Below, in pieces: positions 21,984 to 32,722 of a stretch of DNA of 64,000 nucleotides; within the stretch, counting starts at the first letter, position 1; each line of letters begins with the position of its first letter. Under the pieces are notes generated by a model, which was not told the origin of the DNA, did no database searches, and was given only the letters and a program-made list of their open reading frames with translations. This DNA is from Spongilla lacustris (taxonomy: Eukaryota; Porifera; Demospongiae; Spongillida; Spongillidae). The DNA lies in contig OX442415.1 of the NCBI GenBank assembly GCA_949361645.1, positions 23,603,790 to 23,667,789 of the forward strand. Reading direction: 5' to 3'. A program made the position numbers and the translations under genes.

Positions 21984-22811
21984 CAGTGATGCCGCGGCCA
22001 GCTTTTTACAATCCGGTCATGTTCACGGCTGGCCGTTTGGATATAAACGGTCAGGTTCACGGTCAAAGATGGACCGTATGATTTCAATACGGTCACGTAC
22101 ACGGCTGGCCATCAGCCGTCAAAATTTTATACAGTTACGGACGGTCAGTAATTATGCTTGGCATGCGCATATCAATAGAAATCAGATTTCTGAGAAAGAG
22201 AACAGATTCAACCGTGGCTGGATCCATCCTCCATCTTCACAATGCGTTTCAACTGGGGGAGAACTCGCTCGCACGTGGAATCTATGCGATAACACCTTTT
22301 TCGCAAACAGAGCATAATCTTGGCATGTCTCGTCCCTAGACCCACATTCGGCAGCAGCGGATGGATTACATCACCGCTACGCGAAAAGTGGCAAATTGCG
22401 AATGCAATATCAGGCTGGGGACGAGACTATGTCATGGCGGGGGGACAACTTAAAATGGTTCCATAACAGTAAACCACATGTTGGTGACAGTCGGGTGTGC
22501 TGCAGCCTGCAGACTTCACCGCGCCATAGATAATACAGTACAGGTAGCTTATCCTCAAAGGTTTTAGCTTTCTTAGAAAGACGACATTTGCCACGCAGGG
22601 AAAAAAAAGAAGACACTGCACGCGACGCTGATGACGCTTAATGGACCGTCAAAAGTTCTGACGGCCATGGACGGCCAGCAAATAAAATTGACGGCCAATT
22701 TTTTTTCATGGTTCAATCACGTGATCGGTAAGCTTCCCGGTCACGGTCGGCCGTCAAACATCGTCAAATGAATATGGTCACGAACGGTCCTTGCTGGCCG
22801 CAGCATCACTG
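21984..22811. mobile_element. Non-autonomous hAT-like transposon with perfect 8-bp TSD
   Basis: Left end CAGTGATGCCGCGGCCAGC and right end, on the other strand, CAGTGATGCTGCGGCCAGC: 18 of 19 bases identical. The octamer GGTATAAT flanks both ends exactly (21976-21983 and 22812-22819). Subterminal regions on both sides are dense in GGCCGT/ACGGCC and GGTCACG words, probably transposase-binding repeats. The 828-bp interior has no transposase. Short frames at 22069-22339 and 22410-22621 are unsupported. Confidence 0.92.
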
Positions 22812-22819
22812 GGTATAAT

Positions 22820-23070
22820 GTTATGAATATTAATTACTTGGGGGGGGGGGTGGCCACCCCCTAACCCTCAGCGCCTCATCAAGTGGACAAAGCACATATG
22901 CTTTCTCTGTAAAGTTTTTTTATGTAAGTATATTTTTTATTCACAGGCAGCTGGGTCTTGGAGGGGGGGGGGGGGACCAGACTGCCTAGGCATTTGGGTC
23001 CGGGATAATTAATTTTTAGCATCCAGGCATATGGGTCCCCCCAGACCCAAAATGGTGGGTACCCACATGC
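22820..23070. other. G-run-rich linker without gene
   Basis: Contains two long G tracts (about 22840-22850 and 22962-22974) and GGGTCCCCCC-type words. No gene is supported. Confidence 0.3.
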
Positions 23071-23073
23071 CTG

Positions 23074-24172
23074 TGACACCGGTGTCAGAGCAGATTCTGT
23101 CCCCCCGCAGATTTTGTCCCCCCGGACATAATCTGCTAGCTGGAATTGTCCCCCAAGGACATAATCCGCTAGCAGATATTGTCCCCCTACCGCAGAAATT
23201 GTCCCCCCTCTCCCCCTACCCCCTTCAGTAGGTGATCATGAACGATACTCCAATACGTATAGCCTTTGCTGTACATTGTAGGTGTCAACAGTGGGTGATC
23301 GATGCTCCGCCTTTGCTAATACGTATAGCCAGTGCTTGCCAGGGAGTGAGATCGGAAGGCCCCCTCCCCCCCATAAGCTTACAGCTCCGCCCGCTTTTTG
23401 CATCGGGCCAGAAACATACCATTCTTTAAAGTTTTTCGTATCGGGCCCGAAAGGTACGTATCGGGACCTACGTTAGTAGGATCTCCACTATACAGGTACA
23501 ATGTATAAAACTAGTACTTCCCCCACCCAGTCCCGCAGTTCTATCAATCGATCTCCCCACCAGACTTCTTGGCCCTCTGGCTCTGCCCTTCTAAGTTGTA
23601 CGTGGTGCGTTTTGCAGCTGCTGGCTTTCAGTATAGTCATGAAGACGGCTGGGCACAACAGCCCCTTGACTTGTCTATAAGTTATACTATAGGACATGTA
23701 CTATTATAGTGGAGATCAAGTCACTTAATTGTGCAATTTCCGTTTACCGGCCTAGCTTCAAATGGTTCTATAAGACCGTCAAAGCCTATTTCTGTCGGCT
23801 ATAGGACATATTGGCCATGAGTCGGCCCGTGACAGCTAGACCAAAATGACTTTAGGACCAAATTAGGCATGCAGAGCCTGGGATATATATCGGTCAGACG
23901 GGCCATGCACACGAAGCTGCGCTAATAAACACAAAGGTGGAGGGGGGGGGGGGGGCATATTCTGCGGAGGAGGGACAAAATCCGCTAGCAGAATGTGTCC
24001 CCCCGGACAGAATCAGCTAGCGGATTCTGTCCGGGGGGACAGAATCTGCTAGCAGATTTTATCTGGGGGGACATAATCCGCTAGCAGATTCTGTCCGGGG
24101 GGACATAATCCGCTAGCAGATTCTGTCCGGGGGGAAAATAATTGGGGAGGACAAAATCCGCTATGACACCGG
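23074..24172. mobile_element. Foldback-type element with CCGGTGTCA ends and GCTAGC repeat arrays
   Basis: The left end CCGGTGTCAGAGCAGATTCT and the right end, on the other strand, CCGGTGTCATAGCGGATTTT match at most positions. Inside each end lies an array of a roughly 30-bp unit of the form GGACATAATCCGCTAGCAGA then TTCTGTCCGGGG, itself nearly palindromic around GCTAGC. The left array (23090-23215) is shorter and more diverged; the right array (23965-24160) has about six units. The roughly 750-bp middle has no gene. No target duplication was found. Confidence 0.6.
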
Positions 24173-24955
24173 TTCTAAACCGAATTTGAAGCAATTTGAT
24201 TACTCCTACAGAAAGGTATGTTGGGTTTGAACCTGGTGGGGTATCAAACATTGCAATGCTGGCATGGAGCAAGTGCAAAACACCAAAACATATTTTACAT
24301 AGAGCAATGATGTAGTATGAAGTGTTGAAAATAGGAACTTTATAGCCTTTACCGTTCAGAAGATGCAACGATTCAAACGTTATAACACGATGTTATTAAA
24401 CATAGGACATTTTCGCTGAAACTGTCCCATATATACATGTATATAAATATTGCATCCAATTCAAATCGCTATATCTTCCTAAATGTTTGCTCTGTTGACT
24501 TCCTATTTTCAACACTTCATACTACATCATTTCTCTACGGTAAAATATATATTGGGTCCTTTGCATCTGCTCCGTGCCAGTAACGCAATGTTCGATACCC
24601 CCACCGGGTTCAAACGCGCCATAACTTTCGGTAGGAGTAATCAAATCGCTCAAATTCGGTTTGTAGGTAGAATAGGTAGAGAGGTCTTTCCCTATCTATA
24701 GGTCTGTGCGTTTATTTGTATGCCATGCATTACGGAGATACAGTTGAACAAACTACGTCCACGTTTTCCTGCTTGATTCATGCCCATATGATAATCACCG
24801 ACGCCACATACATACAGCGGGACGCAATTTGCAAATCATTGGGCCAGGCTCGGTGTTCAGCTATATCTCCGTAACGGATGGCATAAAAATTAACGAACAG
24901 AAAAATCCAATAACCAAGTGACCTATCTATCATCAAGCCGAATCTGAAGTGACTT
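24172..24955. repeat. Cluster of three R1 pieces in alternating orientation
   Basis: 24172-24432 reads as R1 on the minus strand, ending in GGGACAGTTTCAGCGAAAATG. 24433-24785 is a plus-strand copy through GGAGATACAGTTGAACAAAC. 24815-24955 is a minus-strand 3' fragment starting GCGGGACGCAATTTGC. The first piece is cut by the end of the GCTAGC foldback element. Confidence 0.7.
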
Positions 24956-25217
24956 CATTACTAGCATTACTAGCTGCATGCATGTATCGTTCAAAGTCTT
25001 CAGCTGTGTCGACCCTGTACATGAGAACCAATGCTAGGGCCATATTAGCTAGGTTTTCCACAGTTTATTGACTCCTAGTGTCTTAAGATTTATCTTGCTT
25101 ACGTATTCAAAGTAATTGTTTATGGTTCATAATCATTACTATAATTATAATTTTTTCTATTATTTAAACAGGAATTTATGAAGTGCATATACAGTATCTT
25201 ATAACCTACACTTATAG

Positions 25218-26080
25218 TGATTATAGAAATGAAGCCGACCTAGCCAGTAAAGCCCTAGCGTTGGCCCTGACCAGGGTAATGCTCAATCTTCCATATAGCC
25301 CTGACACTGCTGAAAACTTGGGACAGCCAGTTCGAGTGGCTAATCGTGTGGCGAGTCTGTCAAGACACCTGCCCGCTTCTTCTCCCCAGCAACCATACGT
25401 CTCCACTGTTAAGGGAATACAAACTCATCCCAAGCGGTTGCATTTATCATCATTAGCTGCATGCTTGCGGAGTTCAGCAGCCGACGCAGCGGACCCAGCC
25501 ATCACACTCGCTTCGTTCAAAGTAGAAGTGTTTAGCGGTGATGTAATGGTGAAGTCCAAAGCTGCTGGTTTGCCAAATTCCCAATTATGTACCAGGATAT
25601 CTGCGGGGCGAGTACGGCTTCCCTCTACGTCTAAACCACTGCCTGCCTCGATTTGACCTGCAATACAGGCCAGCGTACACGATTCCCAGAAGGTGTCACG
25701 CAAAGAATTGTGCCTGATGATTGAGTCGCCTCCACCTTTACAAGTAAGAGTGTGGTGACCCATGGAGTCAAGGGCGTGCAAAGGACAGAATGAACAGCTG
25801 GAGTTTTGAGAGGTGTCCATTCCAAGCCACCATTTTAATGCCACATGAAATTCAGGAGACTCTAGGTGTAAGTTCTGCTGGAGATTTGGCATTACCGAAA
25901 GCCAAGCCGAGGCAAGAGGAGAGGACACTGAGAGGAGCCAAGCATGGTTAGCCGGTGATGAAGAATGGTCAAAGAGAACCTTGAGCTGATGGTCTTCAAT
26001 CTTAGATGACAAGTGCCTTTGGCAGGGAGGAGCATCAAGAATATCCTGTAAACAAATAGCCTCAGTGTCTGCAATGAAGC
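25218..26080 (-). pseudogene. C-terminal part of a non-LTR retrotransposon protein with RLE-like domain
   Basis: Translated on the minus strand this gives about 285 residues of the C-terminal region found in sponge and other invertebrate non-LTR elements that carry a restriction-enzyme-like endonuclease. Visible in order: WLLSVSSPLASAWLSV, ALKWWLGMDT, CSFCPLHALDSMGHHTLTC (a CCHC-type finger), a GSGLDVEGSRTRPADILVHNW segment (split here: GSGLDVEGSRTR, then PADILVHNW), GKPAALDFTITSP, AELRKHAANDDKC, and LYGRLSITLVRANARAL at the end. RPAD with the downstream ALDFT resembles a PD-(D/E)xK arrangement. A TGA replaces a Trp codon near 25424 and no RT precedes it. The homology stops where the LTR element begins at 26081. 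Confidence 0.75.
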
Positions 26081-26415
26081 TGTAGGAGTCTGGGGACCCT
26101 TATGTAAGGATATAATTACGTAACATTAATTGTATCGTATATACCAAGAAGCGGCTCTTGGCGGGACGCTTCGTAGAGCAGGAGGGAAAGAACGATCCTT
26201 TTCCTCGGACCCCTTCGTAAAGAATGTTAACGAAACCTATTGGACGATTTAGAAATGTATGAATGCTAAAGGACTATTTAAGCATACAGTTGTGTGTATG
26301 TAGAGGATCGTGCGCCTACCTATAAAGGTTATATACCCTATACGGCCAGGGTTATAGCGCAAGCCGCATATCGTCGCGCTCTACCAAGGACAGTCAAGGC
26401 GGAACCTTCACATTT

Positions 26416-26435
26416 TGGTGGTAGCGGTGGGATTT
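26416..26435 (+). promoter_or_regulatory. Primer-binding site matching tRNA-Leu 3' end
   Basis: TGGTGGTAGCGGTGGGATTT, three bases after the 5' LTR, is complementary with one mismatch to the 3' end of a common animal tRNA-Leu (…CCCACCGCTGCCACCA). Confidence 0.65.
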
Positions 26436-26563
26436 GGCAGTCGTACGAAAGACGACGAAACCCAAAAAGCTTGTAAGCGCTTTATGTCAGCACGTTCAGT
26501 ACTTTTGTTCAGAATAGAGACGACGATGGTGGAGGAGGCAGCAACGATGAACGACGTCCTAAG

Positions 26564-27397
26564 GTGGCGGCAGCCCTGTCGGACACTTTGCCTAGGGCGG
26601 TACTGCTAGGACAAGACGTGCCTGAATTGAACCAGCTGTTGGGTGGGTGTATGGCTAGAGAGCCTCACGACACAACAGGCAAAGAGGAGGTACTGATGGA
26701 CGAGATGAGGAAGCGGAGGAAACTGGAGGAGAAACTTCAGGAACAGGGCCAGGAGATGAAGATGGAGCAGCAGGTTCAGAACGAGGCGGAAGCAGCAACA
26801 CAGGTCCAGGACGACGCGGAGAGGCCGAAGCGGGTAACAGAACTGGAGGCTGTTCAGGAAGATGCTGAGACTGAGAGGCAGAATCAGGTCCAAGACTTGG
26901 CAACGGTACTACCAGAAGACCCGTGGAAGGATGGCCTGGATGATGAGCTGCTGGAAGGAGGACGAGTACGTCGACGGATGTCCAAAGCGCAGAAACGCCA
27001 GGAATGGAGGAAATTTTGGCAGCACGGCAAAGGAGAAGGAACACAGAATCTCAACTTTGAGCTACCGCGTCAACTCCAGCACACTGACGAGAGCTTAGCT
27101 AAAATACTGCAGCTGGTGAAAGACGGACATCCGGAGAAGGACTCCCTTGTATCTCGCGGAAGACAGAGACAGTCAGGACTGGAGGCAGAGGGGAAGAGGA
27201 AGAAACAATTGGTCCCTCCTAAGAAATGCAGAGAGGCAGTTCTCAGGATGGCCCACAAAATTCCGATGGCAGGACTGGGGAAACTCTTCATCCGCGTGGG
27301 CCTCCCCAAGGTGAAATACCGGCGGCTGGTAAAGCTGCATGAACGGCAAGCAGAGCTATTATCGCGACAAGCCAGCTTGTCACCGGAGGAAGGGTAG
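26564..27397 (+). pseudogene. Fused pol remnant of the LTR element: protease tail and integrase zinc-binding region
   Basis: An open frame of 277 residues. Near the start VLLGQDVPELNQLLG resembles the end of a retroviral-type protease. A long Glu/Gln-rich coiled-coil stretch follows (about residues 40-115). Then comes a basic RRRMSKAQKRQEWRKF segment and, from about residue 195, ILQLVKDGHPEKDSL with QLVPPKKCREAVLRMAHKIP. The last is the typical approach to the HHCC zinc finger of Ty3-type integrase, but the finger is incomplete and RT/RNase H is absent. The frame ends six bases before the 3' LTR. It is best read as a deletion fusion. Confidence 0.7.
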
Positions 27398-27402
27398 AGG
27401 AG
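27385..27402 (+). promoter_or_regulatory. Polypurine tract of the LTR element
   Basis: GGAGGAAGGGTAGAGGAG, with a single T, lies directly before the 3' LTR start TGTAAGG, the expected site for plus-strand priming. Confidence 0.7.
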
Positions 27403-27538
27403 TGTAAGGGTCTGGGGACCCTTATGTAAGGATATAATTACGTAACATTAATTGTATCGTATATACCCAAGAAGCGGCTCTTGGCGGGACGCTACAGCAG
27501 GAGGGAAAGAACGATCCTTTTCCTCGGATCATTTGCTA

Positions 27539-28185
27539 TGAATGTAATTAGGTACCTGGATGTTTGTAAAATGCTTCTAACATGTACAACAGGCCAAATG
27601 GTGCACTGCACTGCACATACACCAATAGGGGAAACCATGCATCTACTCTGATAAACATAACAGGATCCTTGATTCTCAAAATCCACAATGGTAGCTCACT
27701 AAAAAGGCACAACAGAATTGTAATGACTTTTTAAAAAACTCTGTACATACCTTAACAGCACGAAAAATCATTTTCTATGGAATTAAAGCACACTCTGACT
27801 TAACAACAAAGCAGAGCACACACGAACTTCAATCATCAGCCTTCAAATCATCTGGGGGGTAGCTGGAGGCATTTAGCATTAACCCTGTACATTATGTTTT
27901 TTAAGGGCTTTGCAGAGCCTTTTTAAAAAAACCCACATTTGATCATTCAGTTTTGGTGTACATGTCATGATATAAGATTTGCCTTTTTAGTTTTTCCCCC
28001 ACCCCCACCCCACCCCCGCCTTGTTAAATTCTTAGACCAGGGGATGCTTCCATATAAATGACACCTTAAACCTGTTTTTTTTTTTTTAAAGCACTTTGAA
28101 AACGTATAGATCTTTGTTAGTTTCAGAAAAAGATTAAAGGATCACTTTATAAGCTCTATGATGATTGGAGAAAAGCAGTAATAGA
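27539..28185. other. No gene seen
   Basis: Contains C-rich and T-rich runs at about 27990-28020 and 28077-28089. No supported frame. Confidence 0.3.
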
Positions 28186-28312
28186 ACCAATAGAAATGCA
28201 GGGATAGTTAACCAATAGAAATTCAGGGATTTTTAACCAATAGAAATGCAGGGGTAGTTGACCAATAGAAAAGCAGGGATAGTTGACCAATAGAATGCAG
28301 CATTTGGAGACC
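28186..28312. repeat. Short tandem repeat, ~31-bp unit with ACCAATAGAAATGCAGGG
   Basis: About four imperfect copies of TAGTTAACCAATAGAAATGC-like units, immediately upstream of the transposase relic. Confidence 0.7.
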
Positions 28313-28381
28313 AATTAAAAGTGAAGTTCCTATGTGTGCACATGACTGTGAAGGATGCTTCGAGCAGCAAGAGCCCATTGA

Positions 28382-28723
28382 CTGACAATAGAGCAAAGAG
28401 CTGCAACAGTAAGGTTCTACTATGAGAGTGGAAAAAATGCCTACCTCACAGTAAGCAAGTTCAGGAGGGACTACCCAGCCTACACAACTTTTTGCCGAAG
28501 CACTGTGCTTAGGTTGGTATCTAAATTTGAGGAGCATGGGACCATGAAAAACAGACTTAAGCAGCATTGTGGAAGGAAGAAGTCTGTTAGAGTGCAAGCC
28601 AACATTAACATCCATGCTCAGTGCATACAGAGGAATCCCCATGTCAGTACACGGCGCACTCAAGCTCACACAAGGCTCAAGAGGTCAAGCACACAGAAGG
28701 TGTTGAAGCACACACTCACATAA
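28382..28723 (+). pseudogene. N-terminal HTH region of a Tc1/mariner-type transposase (DUF4817-like)
   Basis: The open frame encodes about 113 residues that begin LTIEQRAATVRFYYESG and continue with FRRDYPAYTTFCRSTVLRLV, SKFEEHGTMKNRL, a KQHCGRKKSVRV segment and QRNPHVSTRRTQ. This is the two-helix-turn-helix DNA-binding half, with a GRP-like linker, of the mariner/Tc1 transposases that carry a DUF4817 N-terminus. No catalytic DDD/E half follows. A terminus of the type CAGGGTGTCCACGAA, typical of this group, occurs in the expected orientation at 32533-32553, nearly 4 kb downstream. Confidence 0.7.
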
Positions 28724-28779
28724 CGAAACAGTACTGATACTTAGCACATGCACAATGTCAGTGGGAACTTAGGTAAGTG

Positions 28780-31700
28780 GCTCACAACGTCCCTCTCTTA
28801 AACCAATAATCTTTCCAATAATCTAAAGTTCCTACAGAATGAGTCATTTAACACAAAAACAAGGTTTTTCTAATAAACACCCGAGCTAAAATACAAGCTA
28901 AAAGGGTCACAACAACTGCCAAAGACATGCACCAAACTTTCATTCGAACTTCTAAAACCTATAGTTGCGGATACTTTTAAATGAAATCACTCCTTCACAT
29001 CTCAACAGGAGTCTCCTAAAGCTCCTACCAAGCAACGGCACATATTACGATGTAAGTTAACAGCTAGGCTCAAAACATTATGCTCACTTAAGACGTACAG
29101 CTGACTTCCCAAACATTTTAAACCTTACTGGAGGTCATAAGCTACACCTTAAAAAGTAAAGAGTTAACATATAACTTGGAACTAGCTTAGAGGCTCACAT
29201 CACAATGCAAGTACAACTCTCTTAAAACAGCAAACTTTTTACTTTTAGTGCAATAACAAACAAAGAAGCCTATACTATTACATTTTGAATTAAAGCACTC
29301 CCTCATTTATAACATATAGCTTTTCCTAGGAGTCTCTTAAAGCAATGATTCTACCTCTAATTCGACACACAATTGCTCACAATGTGGCGAAATAACACCA
29401 CTCACAAACCCACTTGCAACATTAAAGCAATTCTTCAGATCACAACAGGTATCTCCGAAAGATGAGAGCCTACCCATGCTTTAAACAACAGCACCATTTG
29501 TGATCTGGTAACTAGCTATAAGACTCATAACTTTATTAAGCATAACTTATCTTAAAAAACAGCACTCTTCCCATGAAATCAATCCAAAACATAGCCGGCT
29601 TGACAAATGAGCTGATGGTCTAAAATAAAAGCATTGGCTCCTAGCATTAAAAATGATGACTCACCTAAATACATGTACGAGAGAGCCCTTCCCTAAATTC
29701 GAATCAGTACACAGAACTAGCGTACATGTAGGTGAGCACTGAAAAAAGATCAATGGACTCATCTCTGTACTCAATATCATCTAATGGGTTACAACATTAG
29801 ACAGCTAAGCACACCCTCACAAGTAGTAACTCTTAATGCAGGGAGTCTATTTCCAGATGCAGCAGTTAGCACATATTATGATGCAGGAAAAAATAGCTAT
29901 AAAAAAGCAACTTGTTGCAAGCAAACCTGTCCTAAAATCCCAACTTAGACCAAGGAACTAAAATGACACCACTCTTAAATCCAAGCATTGGAAACCTAGC
30001 TGATATTTGTAATAAAATGAAAGCACTCCCCCAAATCACAGCAGGCTCATCTGAGTTATCTGATCCATGATGCAAAGCACACCCTTCTTTAATACAGCTG
30101 GTATATTTTTAAGCAGAGACTATGTCATTTGTACCTAGAACCATACTTTTAATAACACACAGATAAAAGCTCACATCCATTTTAAAGCACATCTCATTTA
30201 TCACAGTTGTTTACATACCTCAACAGCATCCACAATCATTAATTTACTGGGGAAGTATTAAAAACATATAAAGCACATAACAAACTTCCCCCCCCCCCCC
30301 CCCCCCCCCCAAAAAAAAATTTTTTTTAAAAATTAAAAAAATTGGTCCACTATGACCTGGGAACATGCAACAATGAGCATTACCCGGTTCTATTAAAATG
30401 GCAGTTTCCTATGAAATAAATAAGAGAGTAATACATATGAAACAACAAACTAACTAGTAAGCTACAAGGCTCAATCACAAACACACCTCTCTAAAAACAC
30501 ATACTTCAACAGCATGCACAATCATTTTGTGTGCAAATACATTACTGGATGGTATGAAACTAATGGACACCCTCAGGAGTACCGATACTTAGCACATGCA
30601 CTCTCTTAATTCAGTCATCTTTCCAGTAATCTCAAGTTCCTACAGGTGTAATTTGTAGCTTTAACAAACATTTTCAAGAACACAAAGCTTTCTAGGCGCA
30701 CATTACACTTGAGTCTCTTAAAGCAGAGACTACTCTTATAACGTGGCACCACACGTACATCCAACCATCTAAAACCTAGCTGTAAGCTTGCTATACTGCA
30801 ACAGGAGTCTTCTAAGGCTGATACATAAGCAGCAGCACATATCATAAACTGGGAACTACATGTAGCTAACAGCAAGGCCCAAAACATGATGCTCACTTTA
30901 AGACATACAGTGATTGTGATCTGCTAAGAAACTCATAGCTTTATGAATTGAAATTAAAGCTCAAACTCTCTAACGGCACTATTTGCGTGATATTATCTAA
31001 AACATAGTCAAGGCTTTACATATCAGCTGATACTCTAAAATGAAAGCATTGGCCCCTAACATAAAAACATGACTCATTTAAATACTAAAGCACATTATGA
31101 TCTGGAAACTACCCAATCCTTACTGGTCAACATTAGACAGTTAAGCACTCCCTCACAAGAGTCTATATGCAAAGGCCACAGTTAACACAGCTAGAAAGGC
31201 TCCGAACATGATGCAAGCACACCTCACCTAAAACAGCTGTCTTCAAAATTCAACTAATCCCAATTTAGGCACACCCTGATCTGGGAACTAGCTAACAGGC
31301 TCGCAATGGGATACAGTGACACTGCTCTTAAATCCAATCATCTGTCCGGTGGCTTGTAACATTAGCTGGCGATTTTTAACAAAAGCACCCCCTCATATCA
31401 CAACTGTCTGTTTTAAAAAAAAAAGAGCCATCCATACACAACAGCAACATAAAAGATCTGGGGTGAACATTGAAAGTAACGCACACCTTCTCTTTAGAAA
31501 AACAAACTTTGCTGGAGGCTTGCAACATTAGCTTTGAATAAAGTCTAACTTAACTACGAGAATTTATTAAAGAGATCGGTGGTCTACTCAGAAATAAGGC
31601 TCGTACCCACTTTTCTTGAAAACTGCAACCTTTGCTATCATCTAAACCTGCAGGTGTATTTTTAAGCAGAGACTACCTTTAACCTTAATAACACTCACAG

Positions 31701-31900
31701 CTAGAAGCTCACGTTACATTATAAATTGAAAGCACCCCCTTATTAGATTTACAAAGCAAATACCTAGCTTAACAGCATGCACAATTAATCACTTTACTGG
31801 ATGGAGGCTTGAATGCTCTCTGACCCTTCACATATGTATGACATGAGGCTTTCCTTACAGTATTAAAATTTAAATGGCACTTCACATAACACAAGAGTAT
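28780..31900. repeat. Diverged tandem duplication of an A/C-rich segment (~1.4-1.8 kb units)
   Basis: Long shared words recur in the same order: CTTTCCARTAATCTMAAGTTCC at 28808 and 30618; CAACAGGAGTCTYCTAA at 29003 and 30799; ATGATGCTCACTTTAAGAC-like words at 29083 and 30884; AAAGCATTGGCYCCTA at 29625 and 31056; ACATTAGACAG at 29791 and 31130; TTTTTAAGCAGAGACTA at 30108 and 31660. The plus strand is visibly rich in A and C and the region lacks credible long frames. A homopolymer patch (C22, A9, T8) lies at 30289-30328. Confidence 0.7.
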
Positions 31901-32319
31901 CCTTTAATCCGGCACAGGCATGCAGAACCCTTACGTAGCATTGGTTTTGCTCCACGGGATCTTAGCTACGTAGTAATCTCTTTACATTTGATTTTTGCGT
32001 GTGTAGTAGCACACGTGTGCGTCTCCGTTTCCTAACTCACAGAATTGCATTGCATGTCAAATTCTTATCAGCCCGTAGTAGTGTCTGTCTGTACGATTGT
32101 GCTAATTGGTGCGCACCACATTGGATGTAAACATGTAATTAGCTCGTAACACCCACGTAGGAGGTGGGGCATTGCTTTTTAAAAAAGATCCGCCTCCGAA
32201 TTGTATCACGTGATTGAGACTGTTTATTTAATCACGAAATAAGTAGTGGGACGAGGTCGTGTGCGCAAGCGTACGCGAAGAAAAGTAAGTAGTGGGTCGT
32301 AGTTTTAGTTGTGAATGTG
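31901..32319. other. No gene seen
   Basis: Ordinary AT-rich sequence containing one CACGTGAT word at 32206. No supported gene. Confidence 0.3.
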
Positions 32320-32553
32320 AAAAAAATCCAAAATTTTGAACGAAACTTCACAATCGATATGTGAACACATACAAACTTTCAAATTCAGTTAATTTGTTGT
32401 GCTTATTAAAATTAATTAGCATGATTAATAAAATAGATGTAAAAAAATTTGAGGAAACTGACCAACTTGGTTTCAAAATATGAGATTTTTTTCTTACTTT
32501 TATCAAAAGTTATTCTCGTTCAAAAGCGTTGCGTTCATTCGTGGACACCCTGT
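32320..32553 (-). repeat. Solitary terminus of a Tc1/mariner-like element (CAGGGTGTCCACGAA)
   Basis: On the minus strand the sequence reads TATACAGGGTGTCCACGAAT, then GAACGCAACGCTTTTGAACG and AT-rich sequence. CAGGGTGTCC next to TA is a common terminus in mariner-like families. The opposite terminus was not found near 28.1 kb. Confidence 0.45.
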
Positions 32554-32722
32554 ATAATCCAAATAAACTGTGGCACTCCCTAGCTTGAAACTGATAGGGT
32601 GCAACTGTACTGTGTATCATAGAAGGTGCTTTTTGGACCCAATAATCTATTGCAAGAACTAGAATGTCACCCACAAACAGAAAACTCAGTGTAATGATAA
32701 CCACAAATCTTATTCGACACAG

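Larger units (their letters stand above)
26081..27538 (+). mobile_element. Deleted Ty3/gypsy-like LTR retrotransposon
   Basis: The 5' LTR (26081-26412) starts TGTAGG and ends TTCACA. The 3' LTR (27403-27538) starts TGTAAGG and is cut after about 135 bp. Over that length the LTRs are close to identical apart from a small deletion. A tRNA-Leu-type primer site follows the 5' LTR and a purine tract precedes the 3' LTR. The interior is only about 1 kb and encodes one fused frame, so it is an internally deleted copy. Confidence 0.8.
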
